Shown: positions 1 to 10,234 of the stretch, piece by piece
How the letters are laid out: each line of letters starts with the position of its first letter
How positions within the stretch are numbered: position 1 is the stretch's first letter
Position numbers and translations under genes: made by a program
NCBI GenBank assembly: GCA_036583965.1
Contig: JAZBQD010000022.1
Coordinates: 3,220,001 to 3,284,000 of the forward strand
Direction of reading: 5' to 3'
DNA: 64,000 bases
Source: Prunella strophiata
Taxonomy: Eukaryota; Chordata; Aves; Passeriformes; Prunellidae
The notes under the pieces: generated by a model
Database searches by the model: none
What the model was told of the DNA's origin: nothing
The model's input: only the letters and a program-made list of their open reading frames with translations

Positions 1-420
1 CTGAATTTTGACTCAGTAGTTGGAGCCAAATAGTGTCAGAAATATGAACCAGCCCAGCAGAGCCCAAAGCAAACTGGGCTGTGCTGGTTTTGGCTGGGAG
101 GGGGTTAAATCTCACCCTAGCAGCTGATATGGGGCTGGATTTGGGATTTGGGCTGAGCACAGGGCTGATGACACCGGGGTGTTTTCAGCACTGCTGGGCA
201 GGGCTGGCACAGACTCAAAGGATTTTCTGCTGCTCTCTCATCAGCCTGGGGTGCACAAGGAGCTGGGAGGAGCCACTGATCCAAGGGATGTTCCATGCCC
301 AGCGTGGTGGGAACTGGGAAAATCAGGGGTGCACTTGAAATGATGGTGTTTGTCTTCCCCAAAAATCATTATCTGTGATAAAGCCCTGCTCTGCATCCCC
401 ATGGGGGAAGAATTCCTTGC
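1..420. other. Unannotated leading sequence
   Basis: I see no repeat, gene or RNA here. Short open frames exist on both strands but show no domain, no plausible splice context and no codon-like bias. The stretch ends where the 68-bp array starts. Confidence 0.5.
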
Positions 421-822
421 TTTACCTATTAAACCCCCTTTACCTGAACCCACAATTATTTTCCCCCCACTTTTTCTGATTCTCTTGTTTTACCTATTAA
501 ATTATCTTTACCTGAACCCACAATTATTTTTCCCCCACTTTTTCTGATTCTCTTGTTTTACCTATTAAGTTACCTCAACCCACAATTATATTTTCCCCAC
601 TTCTTCTGATTCTCTTGTTTTATCTATTAAATTGTCTTTACCTGAACCCACAATTATATTTCCCCCACTTTTTCTGATTCTATTGCTTTACCTATTAAAC
701 CACCTTCATCTCAACCCATGATTATTTTTTGCCCCCATTTTTTCTGGTTCTCCTGTTTTACCTCTTAAATTATCTTTATCTCAACCCACAATTATATTTT
801 TTTAACACTTTTTCTGTGTTTC
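421..822. repeat. 68-bp AT-rich minisatellite, 6 copies
   Basis: The phrase tttacctattaaa (or a close variant) recurs at 421, 489, 557, 619, 687 and 757, a spacing of 68 bp with one shorter (62) and one longer (70) copy. Each unit carries a pyrimidine run, a cccacaatta core and a tttttctgattct block. Copies differ by point changes and small indels, so the array is old enough to have diverged. The last copy fades out near 822. Confidence 0.9.
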
Positions 823-1033
823 ACCTGGCTGCATCATGTCCATCAGCACAAACAGCAGTGGGAAGGAGGAGCACGAGCAGAGCTTTTGTAATATCAGAAA
901 TTTTGGTTACCAAGAAGCTCAGCCCAAAGTCTGCACAGAAAATGCATGTCCATAAAAGTTTCCACAATGCTAAAATAACTGGGCCCTCAGTGAGAGATTA
1001 CAAACACATGGCAAAGCCAAGGGAACAGTGCAG
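823..1033. other. Unannotated sequence
   Basis: This is a short stretch between the 68-bp array and the local duplication. No feature was recognised. Confidence 0.4.
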
Positions 1034-1124
1034 ATAATAAAGGAGCAGCAAACAGCTGGAATATTTCCTCATCCCTCTCCCTCATCGTGGATGACACGTT
1101 TGTCTAAGCTGTCCCTGCCACTTG
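1034..1124. repeat. Local duplication, left part of copy 1
   Basis: The stretch from gagcagcaaacagctgga (1043) to ctgccactt matches 2905-2991 almost base for base. The match stops abruptly at 1122. It resumes 714 bp later, at 1836, in the other copy's frame of reference. Confidence 0.85.
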
Positions 1125-1835
1125 GATCTTCCCCCTGCCTTCCACCACGTTTTATTCCACACAAAATATCTGCACAAGTTGTGTTTGGAGCAACCAAAAA
1201 AGCAATAAAGCTCCATCCCTGCCTGCCAGTCCCATCCCTGTGCTCCCAGAGCTGCAGAGCAGCCAGCCCCTGAGCTGCCTCCAGCTTTTTTTAGGGAGGA
1301 GAGGGGGGAAAGGGATGTGAATTCCAGCCTCCTGACATCAGCTGGGTCCCCGTGCCAGGTGTGGGGGGTTGGAGCTCTGTGTGCACATCAGGAGAGGAAC
1401 ATCTGCAGAGGGATCCATCCCCTGCATGGGCTCATCTGTGGGGGACAAAAGTGCCTGTGCAGGGCTCACAGGGAGCTGGGGCAGCTTCAGAGGGGCTGGA
1501 CCCTCTCCAGGAGCCACCAGCCACAGGTTTGGAGCCCTCAGAGCAAGCCCAGCCCACCCCCAGTGCCCTGGTGAGGAACTTTTCATCCCTAAGGGATGGT
1601 GCCAGCACCTGCACTGCCCCCAGACACTGCAGCTCACCCCCAGAACCCCCTCTGTGCCCCCAGACCATGAGGAGCTGGGTCAGAGAGAGATTCAAGCAGA
1701 AAAGCAGTCTGGTGCTGCCCAAAGGAACTGGAAAGCAGGCAGGAGAGGGAAGCACCTCTGTTCATTTCTGTAATGTCTGGAGCTAAGTCATTGAACTTTA
1801 AACTAGGGTTTAGGTCTTCACTACCTAATGAAGCT
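1125..1835. other. Sequence present in only one duplicate copy
   Basis: This block of about 710 bp separates the two halves of duplicate copy 1 and is absent from copy 2 at 2905-3100. It contains open frames of up to 144 codons on the plus strand and 107 on the minus strand, but none shows a domain or clear exon borders. I saw no convincing target-site duplication at its ends, so it could be an insertion in copy 1 or a deletion in copy 2. Confidence 0.5.
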
Positions 1836-1950
1836 TCTTAAGGCACTTAAAATATATTTCTACTTACTTAAAACTAGCACTTACACTTCCACTTACTTAA
1901 AATTCAACCTACACTTCTACAGGGAAATATAGGTTGGATATTAGGAAAAA
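1836..1950. repeat. Local duplication, right part of copy 1
   Basis: The segment from cttcttaaggcac through the acagggaaatatagg block to attagga matches 2989-3097. The shared segment runs into the start of the CR1 fragment. The duplication therefore happened after that CR1 had inserted. Confidence 0.85.
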
Positions 1951-2265
1951 GTTTTTTATGGAAAGGTGGCTGTGCTCAGGTGGGGTTGGGCTCTCTCTCC
2001 AGGAACTGACAGAACCAGAGGACACAGCCTCAAGCTGCACCAAGGGAAATTTAGGTTGGATGTTAGGAAGAAGTTTTTCACAGAAAGAGTGATAAAATAT
2101 TAGATAAAATATTGGAATGGCTGCCTGGGGAGGTGGTGGAGTCACCATCCCTGGGTGTGTTTAACAAAGCCTGGATGTGGCACTGGGTGCCAGGGTTTAG
2201 CTGAGGTGTTGGGGCTGGGTTGGACTCAGTCTTGAAGGTCTCTTCCAGCCCTGTGATACTTCACA
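1921..2265 (+). mobile_element. CR1 LINE, 5'-truncated 3' end
   Basis: The avian CR1 3' signature is readable in order: ggttggatgttaggaagaa, ttcacagaaagagtg, ggaatggctgcctggggagg, ccctgggtgtgtttaa, ctggatgtggcactgggtgcc, and a terminal ttgaaggtctcttccagcc. Only the last part of the element is present, as is normal for CR1. There is an internal partial repeat of the aggttggata block. No intact reverse transcriptase frame remains, so it is a dead copy. Confidence 0.85.
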
Positions 2266-2904
2266 TCTACGTGGTTTAATATATCCTAATTTCTCTAAAG
2301 GCTTTAATTCAAGCCCTGCATTCACCTCTCTCTCTGAGGAACTCAGAGAAGCTTGCATTCCAACAGTGTCCCACCTCTCCTGGGAATCAGAGAGCAGCTG
2401 AAGAGCCAAATCCCAGCCCCTGATCCCTGAGCAGGATCTCAGCAGCAGGAGGAGCCCAGCTCTGCCCCAGGAGCAGCTCTCACTGCTGCCCAGCCAGCTC
2501 AGCCATCTCCTGGGGGTTTTGCAGCCAAAGCCCAGCTCAGCCCCTCCTGCAGGAGGACACAGACCTGGCTGAGAGACTTCCAGGGGATTGCTCACAGCTT
2601 TGCTCTGGGCTTGGCCTCCCTCTGAGAGAGCTGGAGGAGCTGAAAGCTTCCTTTTGACTCTCTGGGTGATGAATAGCATCCCTGTGCAGCATCACACACA
2701 GGAGCATTCTCTGCTGGAGGGGCACAGGGCTCCCTGCTGGCTCAGCATGCCCAGAAAACCCCAAACAGCCCCAACCAGGCCAAAATCAGACCAGAGGCTG
2801 CACCAAAAACCTGCAAAGCCCTGGGATGAAACAAAAAAAGGAGCCTGACTTCTGATTTTAACTTGGCAGAGGTGGCTCTGCAATGCCCAGAGAAGAAAGA
2901 TAAT
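2266..2904. other. Unannotated sequence
   Basis: This is moderately GC-rich sequence with overlapping short frames on both strands (up to 160 codons, minus strand, 2197-2679) that lack any recognisable domain. The long minus frame starts inside the CR1 fragment, which argues against it being a gene. Confidence 0.4.
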
Positions 2905-3100
2905 TTTGCCTGAGCAGCAAACAGCTGGAATATTTCCTCATCCCTCACCCTCATCATGAGGTGACACGTTTGTCTAAGCTGTCCTTGCCACTTCTTAAGG
3001 CACCTAAAATATATTTCTACTTGCTTAAAACTAGAACTTCCACTTCCACTTACTTAAAATTGAACCTACACTTCTACAGGGAAATATAGGATATTAGGAG
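2905..3100. repeat. Mosaic duplicate of 1034-1124 joined to 1836-1950
   Basis: The left half matches 1034-1122 and the right half matches 1836-1947. They join at 2988-2992 with a short ctt microhomology. Sequence upstream (agataat) also agrees with copy 1. The arrangement suggests a segmental duplication followed by an internal deletion, or an insertion into copy 1. Confidence 0.8.
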
Positions 3101-3370
3101 AAAGCACTGGAGGAAGGGAATGGAGCACTGGAGGAAGGGAAGGGAGCACTGGAGGAAGGGAAGGGAGCACTGGAGGAAGGGAAGGGAGCACTGGAGGAAG
3201 GGACAGGGAGATAAAAATTAGTGCCAGAAGTTTGGCTTTTTCTTAATTTCCAAAGAAATGTGGAACAAAGGGATTGTGCCATCCCTGGAAGTGTCCAAGG
3301 CTGGGTTGGACAGGGTTTGGAGCAGCCTGAGCTGCCCCCTGGGACCTTCACCACTCCATTCTGTGAATGA
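3060..3370 (+). mobile_element. CR1 LINE fragment interrupted by a minisatellite
   Basis: The left edge carries the acagggaaatatagg / atattagga CR1 motif. The right part carries ccatccctggaagtgtccaa, ggctgggttggacagggt and a degraded ccactccattctgtga tail. Between them sits the 21-bp array at 3104-3208, apparently grown from the gcactgga part of the element. The copy is short and non-functional. Confidence 0.65.
3104..3208. repeat. 21-bp minisatellite, 5 copies
   Basis: The word gcactggaggaaggga starts at 3104, 3125, 3146, 3167 and 3188, exactly 21 bp apart, with one a/t change in the first copy. Because 21 is a multiple of three, the minus strand reads as repeated Ser-Ser-Ser-Ala-Pro-Phe-Pro. 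I take this as an artefact, not a protein. Confidence 0.95.
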
Positions 3371-4683
3371 CTTGAGGATGAACCACCAGTGGCAAAAAGA
3401 GGAATTAAATCCCCAATTCTTCCATCACCACCATTAATCACAATATTTCTGTGATCACCTGACTCCTAATTCTTTACACACCCATTAAAACCTGGATCAG
3501 AGGCTGCTGGTGTTAAGTTTGTAACTCCACCTTCACCCAGCATTGGCCAACAGAGATTTTTTTTTTTTTTTTTTTTCTTTCTCCCACTTCAATATTAAAG
3601 CAAACCAAGAAGGATTCTTTGGAAAAAATCCTGGCTTTGGGCTGGACATCCACCTGACACCACCACCACAGCCAAACCCCATTCTTGGACTCAGCCAGGG
3701 TCCAAAATCCCCCAGAACTCCAAAGGAAATCAGAATTTAAGCCATCATTAACACCCACCAGTGAATATCTGAGCCCACCAAACCCCCCCTGCCTGGGGGC
3801 AAACCTCATTCCCAACTCTCCTTCCCCTGACTGCTCTTCAAGACAAATTTTTGGAGGAAAAGATGCCTTAAACCCAGCTGATCCTTCAGGATATGTGCAA
3901 TAACAAACAAGGATTTTCTTTCAATCCATTACACCTGTCAGTCACAGCCAGCCCTGCTTCAGCCACTGCAGGTCAGGGAAATACTTTCTCCCCTCAGTCA
4001 TTACCCAAAGTTTCATTTCCCCATCCTAATTTTTGGTTTCCTCTCCTAAATCCATCTTCCCTGGCCAAGGGAAAACAAGGAAAAGAATTACATATTATTC
4101 TCCCCTCAAAAAAAAACCAAAACAATAAAACAACATCAAACCAAACAATCCCAAACAGCAACAACAACAACAAAAAAAGAAAACAAACCTATAGAAAACC
4201 CCAAGAACCCAATGGAAACGTTGCTGTGGAAATTCAGTGCAAGATGGGAGCTGCAGCTCCTGCAGAGCACACTGCAAATCCCAGCCTCAGCCACAAGCCA
4301 TTAATCTAAGCCCCATTTATGCCTGTAATAATCATTTTTAACACCTTGAACACCCCCAAAGCTCTGCCACAAGTCACTGATGTGTTCCTTGTGCATATCT
4401 GTGCTCCCAGTGCCTGAAAAATTACAAATTGCAGGCAGCAGACCTCAAAACAAATCTCATTTTTCAAGGTCTTTAATTAAATCCCCATCCCTGAGCAAAG
4501 GCACAGAGCTTGAACTTGTCACTGAGCTGAGGAGGTCACCAGTGCTGGGATCAGACATTCCCAGTTCTCCCAGTGCAGGGAACTGGGCAGCACTGGACAA
4601 AAGGAAAAGCCAGGCTTTTGAACAGAGCATGGTCTGGGTTCCAGGGAATTCTAAAGCTGAGCTCTGCCAAGCCTGGCCTAGGG
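3371..4683. other. Unannotated sequence with simple tracts
   Basis: There is a pure T run at 3557-3576 and an A/C-rich low-complexity patch at about 4107-4200 (caa and aaac runs). The rest shows no repeat copy or gene. The open frames here are short and low in information. Confidence 0.4.
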
Positions 4684-4757
4684 AAGGTTCCCTGCCCATG
4701 GCAGAATGAGATGAGCTTGAAGGTCCCTCCCAACCCAAACCAGTCTGGGATTCTGGG
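4684..4757 (+). mobile_element. CR1 LINE, extreme 3' end
   Basis: The string ggttccctgcccatggcag is followed by gcttgaaggtccctcccaac, ccaaaccagtctgggattct. This is the terminal portion of a songbird CR1. Upstream sequence shows only weak further similarity. Confidence 0.65.
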
Positions 4758-5197
4758 ACAAAATCCAGGGGATTTCCTGGAATCCTTCTTCAACTTTTTT
4801 GCCTTCTACCACCCTTCAAAGTGGGAAAAAATTCATCAGGAGTCACACATTTTCTGTACACAGCTGCCCTGATGTTTCAGCACCCTGAGACATTTGGGGT
4901 CTGCAGGAGGGGTGGGCAGCCTGGAATGGGAGAATTTTCTTCCCCATTCAGATTTGGAGCAGGCAAAGGACACCCCAAAAACCCTCAGGGCTTTAGGGTG
5001 CAGCTCTCAGCCACGCTGGGGTTGGAGGCCATGAGGAGAAGAATTAAAAAGGATTTCCAGCTCATCTGCAACTCCCTCACCACTCACAGCAGTCCCACCA
5101 GGCTGGGGATTTGCAGCCCAGGGGTGCAGATCTGCTGGAAGTAAAACTTTGGGGTTTTTTTGTATAAGAACAGCAGAAAATTTTAATTTTTTGTGGC
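4758..5197. other. Unannotated sequence
   Basis: No repeat or gene was recognised between the CR1 tail and the minus-strand LTR-like element. Confidence 0.4.
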
Positions 5198-5550
5198 TGT
5201 AGGACACAAAATAACACCACACAGCAGCTCTTTCTAAGGCAAAGAAGAGAGGTGTTTATTCATTTCTGACTCTAATTTATAGATATCTCAAGTGCCAGTG
5301 CCACCTCCTCAATGCCACTGGACAACCCAATAGTTCATTAAGTTGTTCACCCCCCATACAAGAATGTAAACAATAAGTTATTTACATAAAGTGTGTGAAA
5401 AAGTTATGTACAAAAATGTAAATACCAGAAGGTTTTAGAAAAACTTTAAAAAAATCAGGGTGATAACTTAAAAATCAGGGTGATAACTTAAAAATCAGGG
5501 TGATAACTTAAAAATCAGGGTGATAACTTAAAAATCAGGGTGATAACTTA
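5198..5550 (-). mobile_element. LTR-like element, minus strand (inverted copy of 7708-8003)
   Basis: Read on the minus strand, it shares these blocks in the same order with 7708-8003: caccctgatttttt, aaccttctg, tttacattttttgta, ctttttcacacacttt, tgtaaataacttattg, a gaggtggcactg block, an aataaa signal, and agagctgctgt near the end. Block order, an AATAAA about 60 bp from the end and TG/CA-like borders suggest a solo endogenous-retrovirus LTR. No gag or pol is adjacent. The family name is not known to me. Confidence 0.55.
5451..5550. repeat. 20-bp tandem repeat, 5 copies
   Basis: The word tgataacttaaaaatcaggg repeats at 5461, 5481, 5501, 5521 and 5541 with exact 20-bp spacing and no divergence. 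The same sequence occurs once at the corresponding edge of the sister element (7708-7730). The array is therefore a local expansion of the outer edge of the LTR-like element. Confidence 0.95.
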
Positions 5551-5604
5551 TCTCCCAGCAAATAAAGCCAATAAAGATCATTTCAGGAGTGGTGAAAAGA
5601 ATTT

Positions 5605-5725
5605 CAGGACACCTTCCACTCTCCCAGGGTGCTCCAAGCCCTGCCCAGCCTGGCCTTGGGCACTCCAGGGATGGGGAATCCACAATTTCTCTGGACCAGG
5701 GCCTCCCCACCCTCACACAGAAGCT
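5605..5725 (-). mobile_element. CR1 LINE fragment, minus strand
   Basis: The plus strand reads ggacaccttccactctccc, agggtgctccaagccctgcc, cagcctggccttgggcactc, cagggatggggaatccaca, the reverse complement of the CR1 3' region. It lacks the final tail and is truncated at both ends. Confidence 0.75.
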
Positions 5726-6994
5726 GTTCCATATTTTTAGGGGGAAAAAGGATTTTCCAGCAGAACCCCAAGGGCTCAGAGCAGCTGAGGAGGGACAGGA
5801 GGAGCCACTGGTGACCCCAAAGCTTCAATCCCAACCTGCCAAACCCATCCAAGGTCGGGGTCCCTGCAGGAAGCAGCAGAGAATCCCCAAAGAAACCCTT
5901 CCCCTTCCAGCTTTACCAGCCCTAAAGCCCTTTTCTGAGGTATTTTTAGCCCTAAATAAACACCCAATTATTGCCTTGGCAGGGCCCAGCCCTTTCCCTG
6001 GGCTCTGGGTTTCTCACTCCCCAGAGGTTGCCTGGAACATCTGGGCTTAGATTTGGAATTAAAACCAAGAGGTATTTATATATTCTATCCTAATTTAGAA
6101 TATTCTATTATTCCTAGAGTTCCTGTGTCAGATCCAGAAGAAATAAAAGCAAGTGAGGACTGGAAGTTGCTTCCCCTTAGTGATGCTTTTTTATTTTTAT
6201 TTATGGAGCTGGGAGTCTCCTTTTCAGGCTCCTGGGATTTCAACAATTCTGACTCCTTATCTAAACACTTTTCACCACAGCTGACCTGGCTGCAGCCCTG
6301 GGATAACTGACTAAAACAGGGTGGCAGAGGCTAAAATAAAACAGGGCCTAAAATAAAGATCTCAAGCCCCAGCTGCTGCTGCTCCAGCATCCTTTGGATG
6401 GGCTTAACAGAGCCTCTTAAATTCCTCAGATCCCAGCAGCCCAATAAAACACAATTATTTATCTGGGCAGAGAGAAAAGGCATTTTGAGGAGGAGAATCA
6501 AAGAATGTGAGCTGCAGGATTGAGGATCTTAAAGGTTGTTCCTTAGGAAGGGGAAGAATAGAGGGAATTAAAAAAAAATTAAATAAAAAAAGCAGCTATG
6601 GAAGGGGTCAGAGCTCATCTGCTCCTCCCAAGAGCTGCCACAGAGCTGGGTCAATTCACACTGCTCCAGATTGCAGAATATTTCACCCATGACTCATGAC
6701 ATCCCCTTATTTATTTATTTTTTCTTTTAAAAAAGCCCAAATAGTCCCAAGCTGGGAACAAAGGAAACCATTATGCAGAGTCAGATTGGAAGGATCCTAC
6801 ATCTAATCCCAAAAGGAAAAGAAAGAAACCCAGAACTGACACTGGAGCAGCTCAGAGACTCCATGAAATTCAAGTAATCAAATAATCCCTGTTCCTTTGA
6901 GCAGATTTTTCTTTTTTTTAATAATAAATAATTTGTAACAATCATTTGTAACAATAAATAATCTGTAATAATAAATCGTTTGTAACAAAGCCAA

Positions 6995-7020
6995 ATGATT
7001 GATTATTTTAAATCAATCAT
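6995..7020. repeat. Perfect 10-bp inverted repeat
   Basis: ATGATTGATT at 6995-7004 is the exact reverse complement of AATCAATCAT at 7011-7020, with a 6-base loop. A second right arm, identical to the first, lies at 7025-7034. It sits in AT-rich DNA. Confidence 0.8.
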
Positions 7021-7278
7021 AATTAATCAATCATGGTGTTTAGCAGCTAACAGTGAGCAAAGAGCAAGGTTTCCCTTCATGGAATATCATGAAAATCTGC
7101 TGCAAATTCCATGCAAAACTTGCAGATATAATGCCCAGAAATCAGGGAAATGTCGAGGATTTGAGGGGAAATCCCAGCCCTGCTCAAGGACAGCAAAAAT
7201 CCTGCTGATGTTAAGAGCTGAGGATTTGGGATTCTCCCTGGGGAGGGGGAGAAAGAACCCAGCAGTGAAGGGATGGCC

Positions 7279-7303
7279 CAGAGGAGGAGGAGGAGGAGGA
7301 GGA
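7279..7303. repeat. (GGA)n microsatellite
   Basis: This is a run of about eight gga triplets. It produces homopolymer stretches in all frames and underlies several spurious open frames around it. Confidence 0.9.
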
Positions 7304-7707
7304 AGGGCTGTCCCAGGACAATCCCTGTCCCACCAGGACATGGCCCTGCACAGCCAGGGCACAAATCCACCCCTGGACTGGGGACAGGAGATCCCACTCC
7401 AGGGATTTCACCCCTTCCAAGGAGCTGTCCCCCCCCACTGCCACAAATCCTGGGAAAAAACGATGCAAACCCCCAGGGAACAGGGAGAGGGGGTGGTGGG
7501 GACCCTAAAAGGGCACATCTGAGGGTGCAAGGCACAGAATTCCCCTTTCCCTGCTCCTGGGCAGCTCCACACCCAGCAGGGATCAGTGGGGCTCTCCCTT
7601 CCTTTCCCCCATTGTCCCCAAGGCAGGTCTAGGGGACAAATTCTTCCCTGCTGGAGGGAAAAACCCAATCCATGGAGCAAAAACCCACACACAGCCTTTT
7701 GGGGCAG

Positions 7708-8003
7708 TGTCACCCTGATTTTTTAAGTTTCTCTAAAGCCTTCTGATGTTTACATTCTTGTGCAGAACTTTCTCACACACTTTCTGTAAATAACTTATTG
7801 TTTTGTCTTCCTCTATGGAGGAAGAGCAACTTGATGGACTGTTGGGTTGTCCAGTGGCATTGAGGAGGTGGCACTGTCACCCTCCAATGACACTGGCATT
7901 TCAGAAAACTATAAATGGAGTCAGATTTCAATAAACTCTCTCTTTTTGCTCTCTCACACCTTAGCAAAGAGCTGCTGTCCATGTGTTGTGTTTGTGCTCC
8001 ACA
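7708..8003 (+). mobile_element. LTR-like element, plus strand
   Basis: This is the sister copy of 5198-5550 in opposite orientation. It begins tgtcaccctgatttttt and contains tgtaaataacttattg, a caataaa signal at about 7930 followed by a pyrimidine-rich stretch, and ends near gtgctccaca. TG..CA borders plus a late AATAAA suggest a solo LTR. I could not identify a clean target-site duplication. Confidence 0.55.
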
Positions 8004-9204
8004 GTGACAGAGCCTGAGGCTCATCCCTGACTGCTCAGTGCCCAGGGCATTTTTAGGAGCTCGTGCTGGCACTGGGATCAGGGCAATGAGGTGAACCAGC
8101 AGCTCCTGGGGCTGCTCCTGCCCCAGCCCACAGAGCTCTCCAAGCTCCCCCCTCCACATGCAGCCAGCATTTCTGGGTCACTCTGACATTTTGGGAAGTG
8201 CTCCAGCCCCAGTTTCGTTCCTGGCAGGAGCTTTGCCCTTTGGACCACTGAGGGGGAATGGAGGCTGGAATTTGGGGAACTCTGAAAGCTCCAAGCTCAC
8301 TCCCTCAGCACAGATGGGTTTAGGAGCAGCTCCTTAAAACCAGCCCTAAAGGGATGTAAAGTTTTATCCCCCTCACCCCCAGGCTCTGTTTTTTCACACA
8401 AAATCATTAAAATCATTAACAAATAATTTAAAAATCATTGCAAGGCCCCTGGATTCCCTCAACCCTCAGGGAGCACCTGGAGATGGAAAAAGACTTCCAA
8501 GAGGAAAATCTCTCTTTTTTCCTTTTTTTCCCAAGGAAACCTTGGCACTTCCTCTGCAGGTGGAGCATTTTCCACAAGAGGGAATGGCTTAGAACCCACA
8601 GAGGGCAGGTTTAGATGGGATATGAGGAATTAATTCTTCCCTGGGAGCACAAGGAGGCCTTTCCCAGTTTCTCTCCCCTTCCATGGGGTTTATTCCCAAG
8701 CACAGAGCCTCCTGCAGCTCTCCCACAGGTGCACCTGGAGGTGGAAAAGGAAATTTCAACCTTTTCTCTTTGCTCTGAAGAGTCCCAGTGTTCCCAGACA
8801 ATCTGGCACTGGGACAGCAGCTACATTTTCAAAGCAATTTGTAATAATCAACCACTTAAAGCCCTGCAAGGCTTAATTAGGGCCCGAGCTTGCAGCACAT
8901 TAAAATCAACTAGAAGCTTTGCAAGCAGTTTTAATGGGGTGCAGAACAGTTATTCCTGCAAGGAAGCATCCAAAGCTGGCAGGATCATCTGGGAAAGGGG
9001 AAGGAATAAAGGAGACCTGGCCTAAAACCTTGTCAGAGTGGCCTCCTCCTCATGGCCTCTCTCAAAACCTCCCAAAAAGGAACAAAAATCAACAGCTAAA
9101 CTGGGATTTTTCCCTGTAAAATCAATTCCCTGCAGCCCTCTGGGTCATTTTGGGTGGGTGATGGTGTCCCTGCATCCCAAGGGTGTCACTGGAATGGGAA
9201 TTAT
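8004..9204. other. Unannotated sequence
   Basis: No gene or transposon was recognised. A short stretch at 8475-8590 resembles 8735-8780 (a cacctggag-tggaaaa motif), which may be a decayed local duplicate. Confidence 0.4.
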
Positions 9205-9312
9205 TGAATTATTGTATAATAATAATTTATATTTATTATTATATTATTATTATTATAAATATTATTATAATTATTAAATTTATAATAATTTTATAATAAT
9301 TATTGAATTATA
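9205..9312. repeat. AT-rich (TAA/TTA)n low-complexity tract
   Basis: About 100 bp made almost only of A and T with recurrent ttatta/aataat words, degenerate in phase. It lies immediately upstream of the 11-bp array. Confidence 0.9.
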
Positions 9313-9384
9313 TTATTGCACCAGGCTGGAGCCACCCCACACACTCAGAGTGGTGTCCCCCACCCAGGAAATCCCAGCCCCTGC

Positions 9385-10234
9385 CTATGGGATTTCTATG
9401 GGATTTCTATGGGATTTCTATGGGATTTCTATGGAATTTTCTATGGATTTCTATGGGATTCTATGGGATTTCTATGGGATTTCTATGGGATTTCTATGGG
9501 ATTTCTATGGGATTTCTATGGGATTTCCTATGGGATTTCTATGGGATTTCTATGGGATTTCTATGGGATTTCTATGGGATTTCTATGGGATTTCTATGGA
9601 TTTCTAGGGATTTCTATGGGATTTCTATGTTCTATGGATTTCTATGGGATTTCTATGGGATTCTATGGATTTCTATGGGATTTCTATGGGATTTCTATGG
9701 GATTTCTATGGGATTTCTATGGGATTTCTATGGATTTCTATGGGATTTCTATGGGATTTCTATGGGATTTCTATGGGATTTCTATGGGATTTCTATGGGA
9801 TTTCTATGGGATTTCTATGGGATTTCTATGGGATTTCTATGGGATTTCTATGGGATTTCTATGGGATTTCTATGGGATTTCTATGGGATTTCTATGGGAT
9901 TTCTATGGGATTTCTATGGGATTTCTATGGGATTTCTATGGGATTTCTATGGGATTTCTATGGGATTTCTATGGGATTTCTATGGGATTTCTATGGGATT
10001 TCTATGGATTATGGGATTTCTATGGGATTTCTATGGGATTTCTATGGGATTTCTATGGGATTTCTATGGGATTTCTATGGGATTTCTATGGGATTTCTAT
10101 GGGATTTCTATGGGATTTCTATGGGATTTCTATGGGATTTCTATGGGATTTCTATGGGATTTCTATGGGATTTCTATGGGATTTCTATGGGATTTCTATG
10201 GGATTTCTATGGGATTTCTATGGGATTTCTATGG
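9385..10234. repeat. 11-bp satellite-like array, about 77 copies
   Basis: The unit ctatgggattt is repeated head to tail for about 850 bp. Irregular units cluster at the left (ctatggattt, ctagggattt, ctatgttctat, a ggaatttt variant, all before about 9735), with one more at about 10004. The two long central runs look perfect. This pattern of clean centre and degenerate edge is typical of recent internal expansion. Because 11 is not divisible by three, all three plus frames stay open and give an 11-residue periodic peptide; the minus strand has stops in every frame. No protein is implied. Confidence 0.97.

Larger units (their letters stand above)
5726..7707. other. Spacer between inverted LTR-like elements
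   Basis: About 2 kb with no recognised gene or retroviral coding remnant. It contains an attt run near 6709-6722, a taa-rich stretch at 6918-6990, a perfect short hairpin at 6995-7020, and a gga triplet run at 7279-7303 that gives poly-Arg/poly-Gly/poly-Glu frames. The frames covering that run look like simple-repeat artefacts. Confidence 0.45.

Noticed and set aside
7211..7535. Minus-strand frames rich in Ser, Pro or Leu near the gga run
   Set aside because: Homopolymer stretches come from the triplet repeat; neighbouring sequence has no domain.
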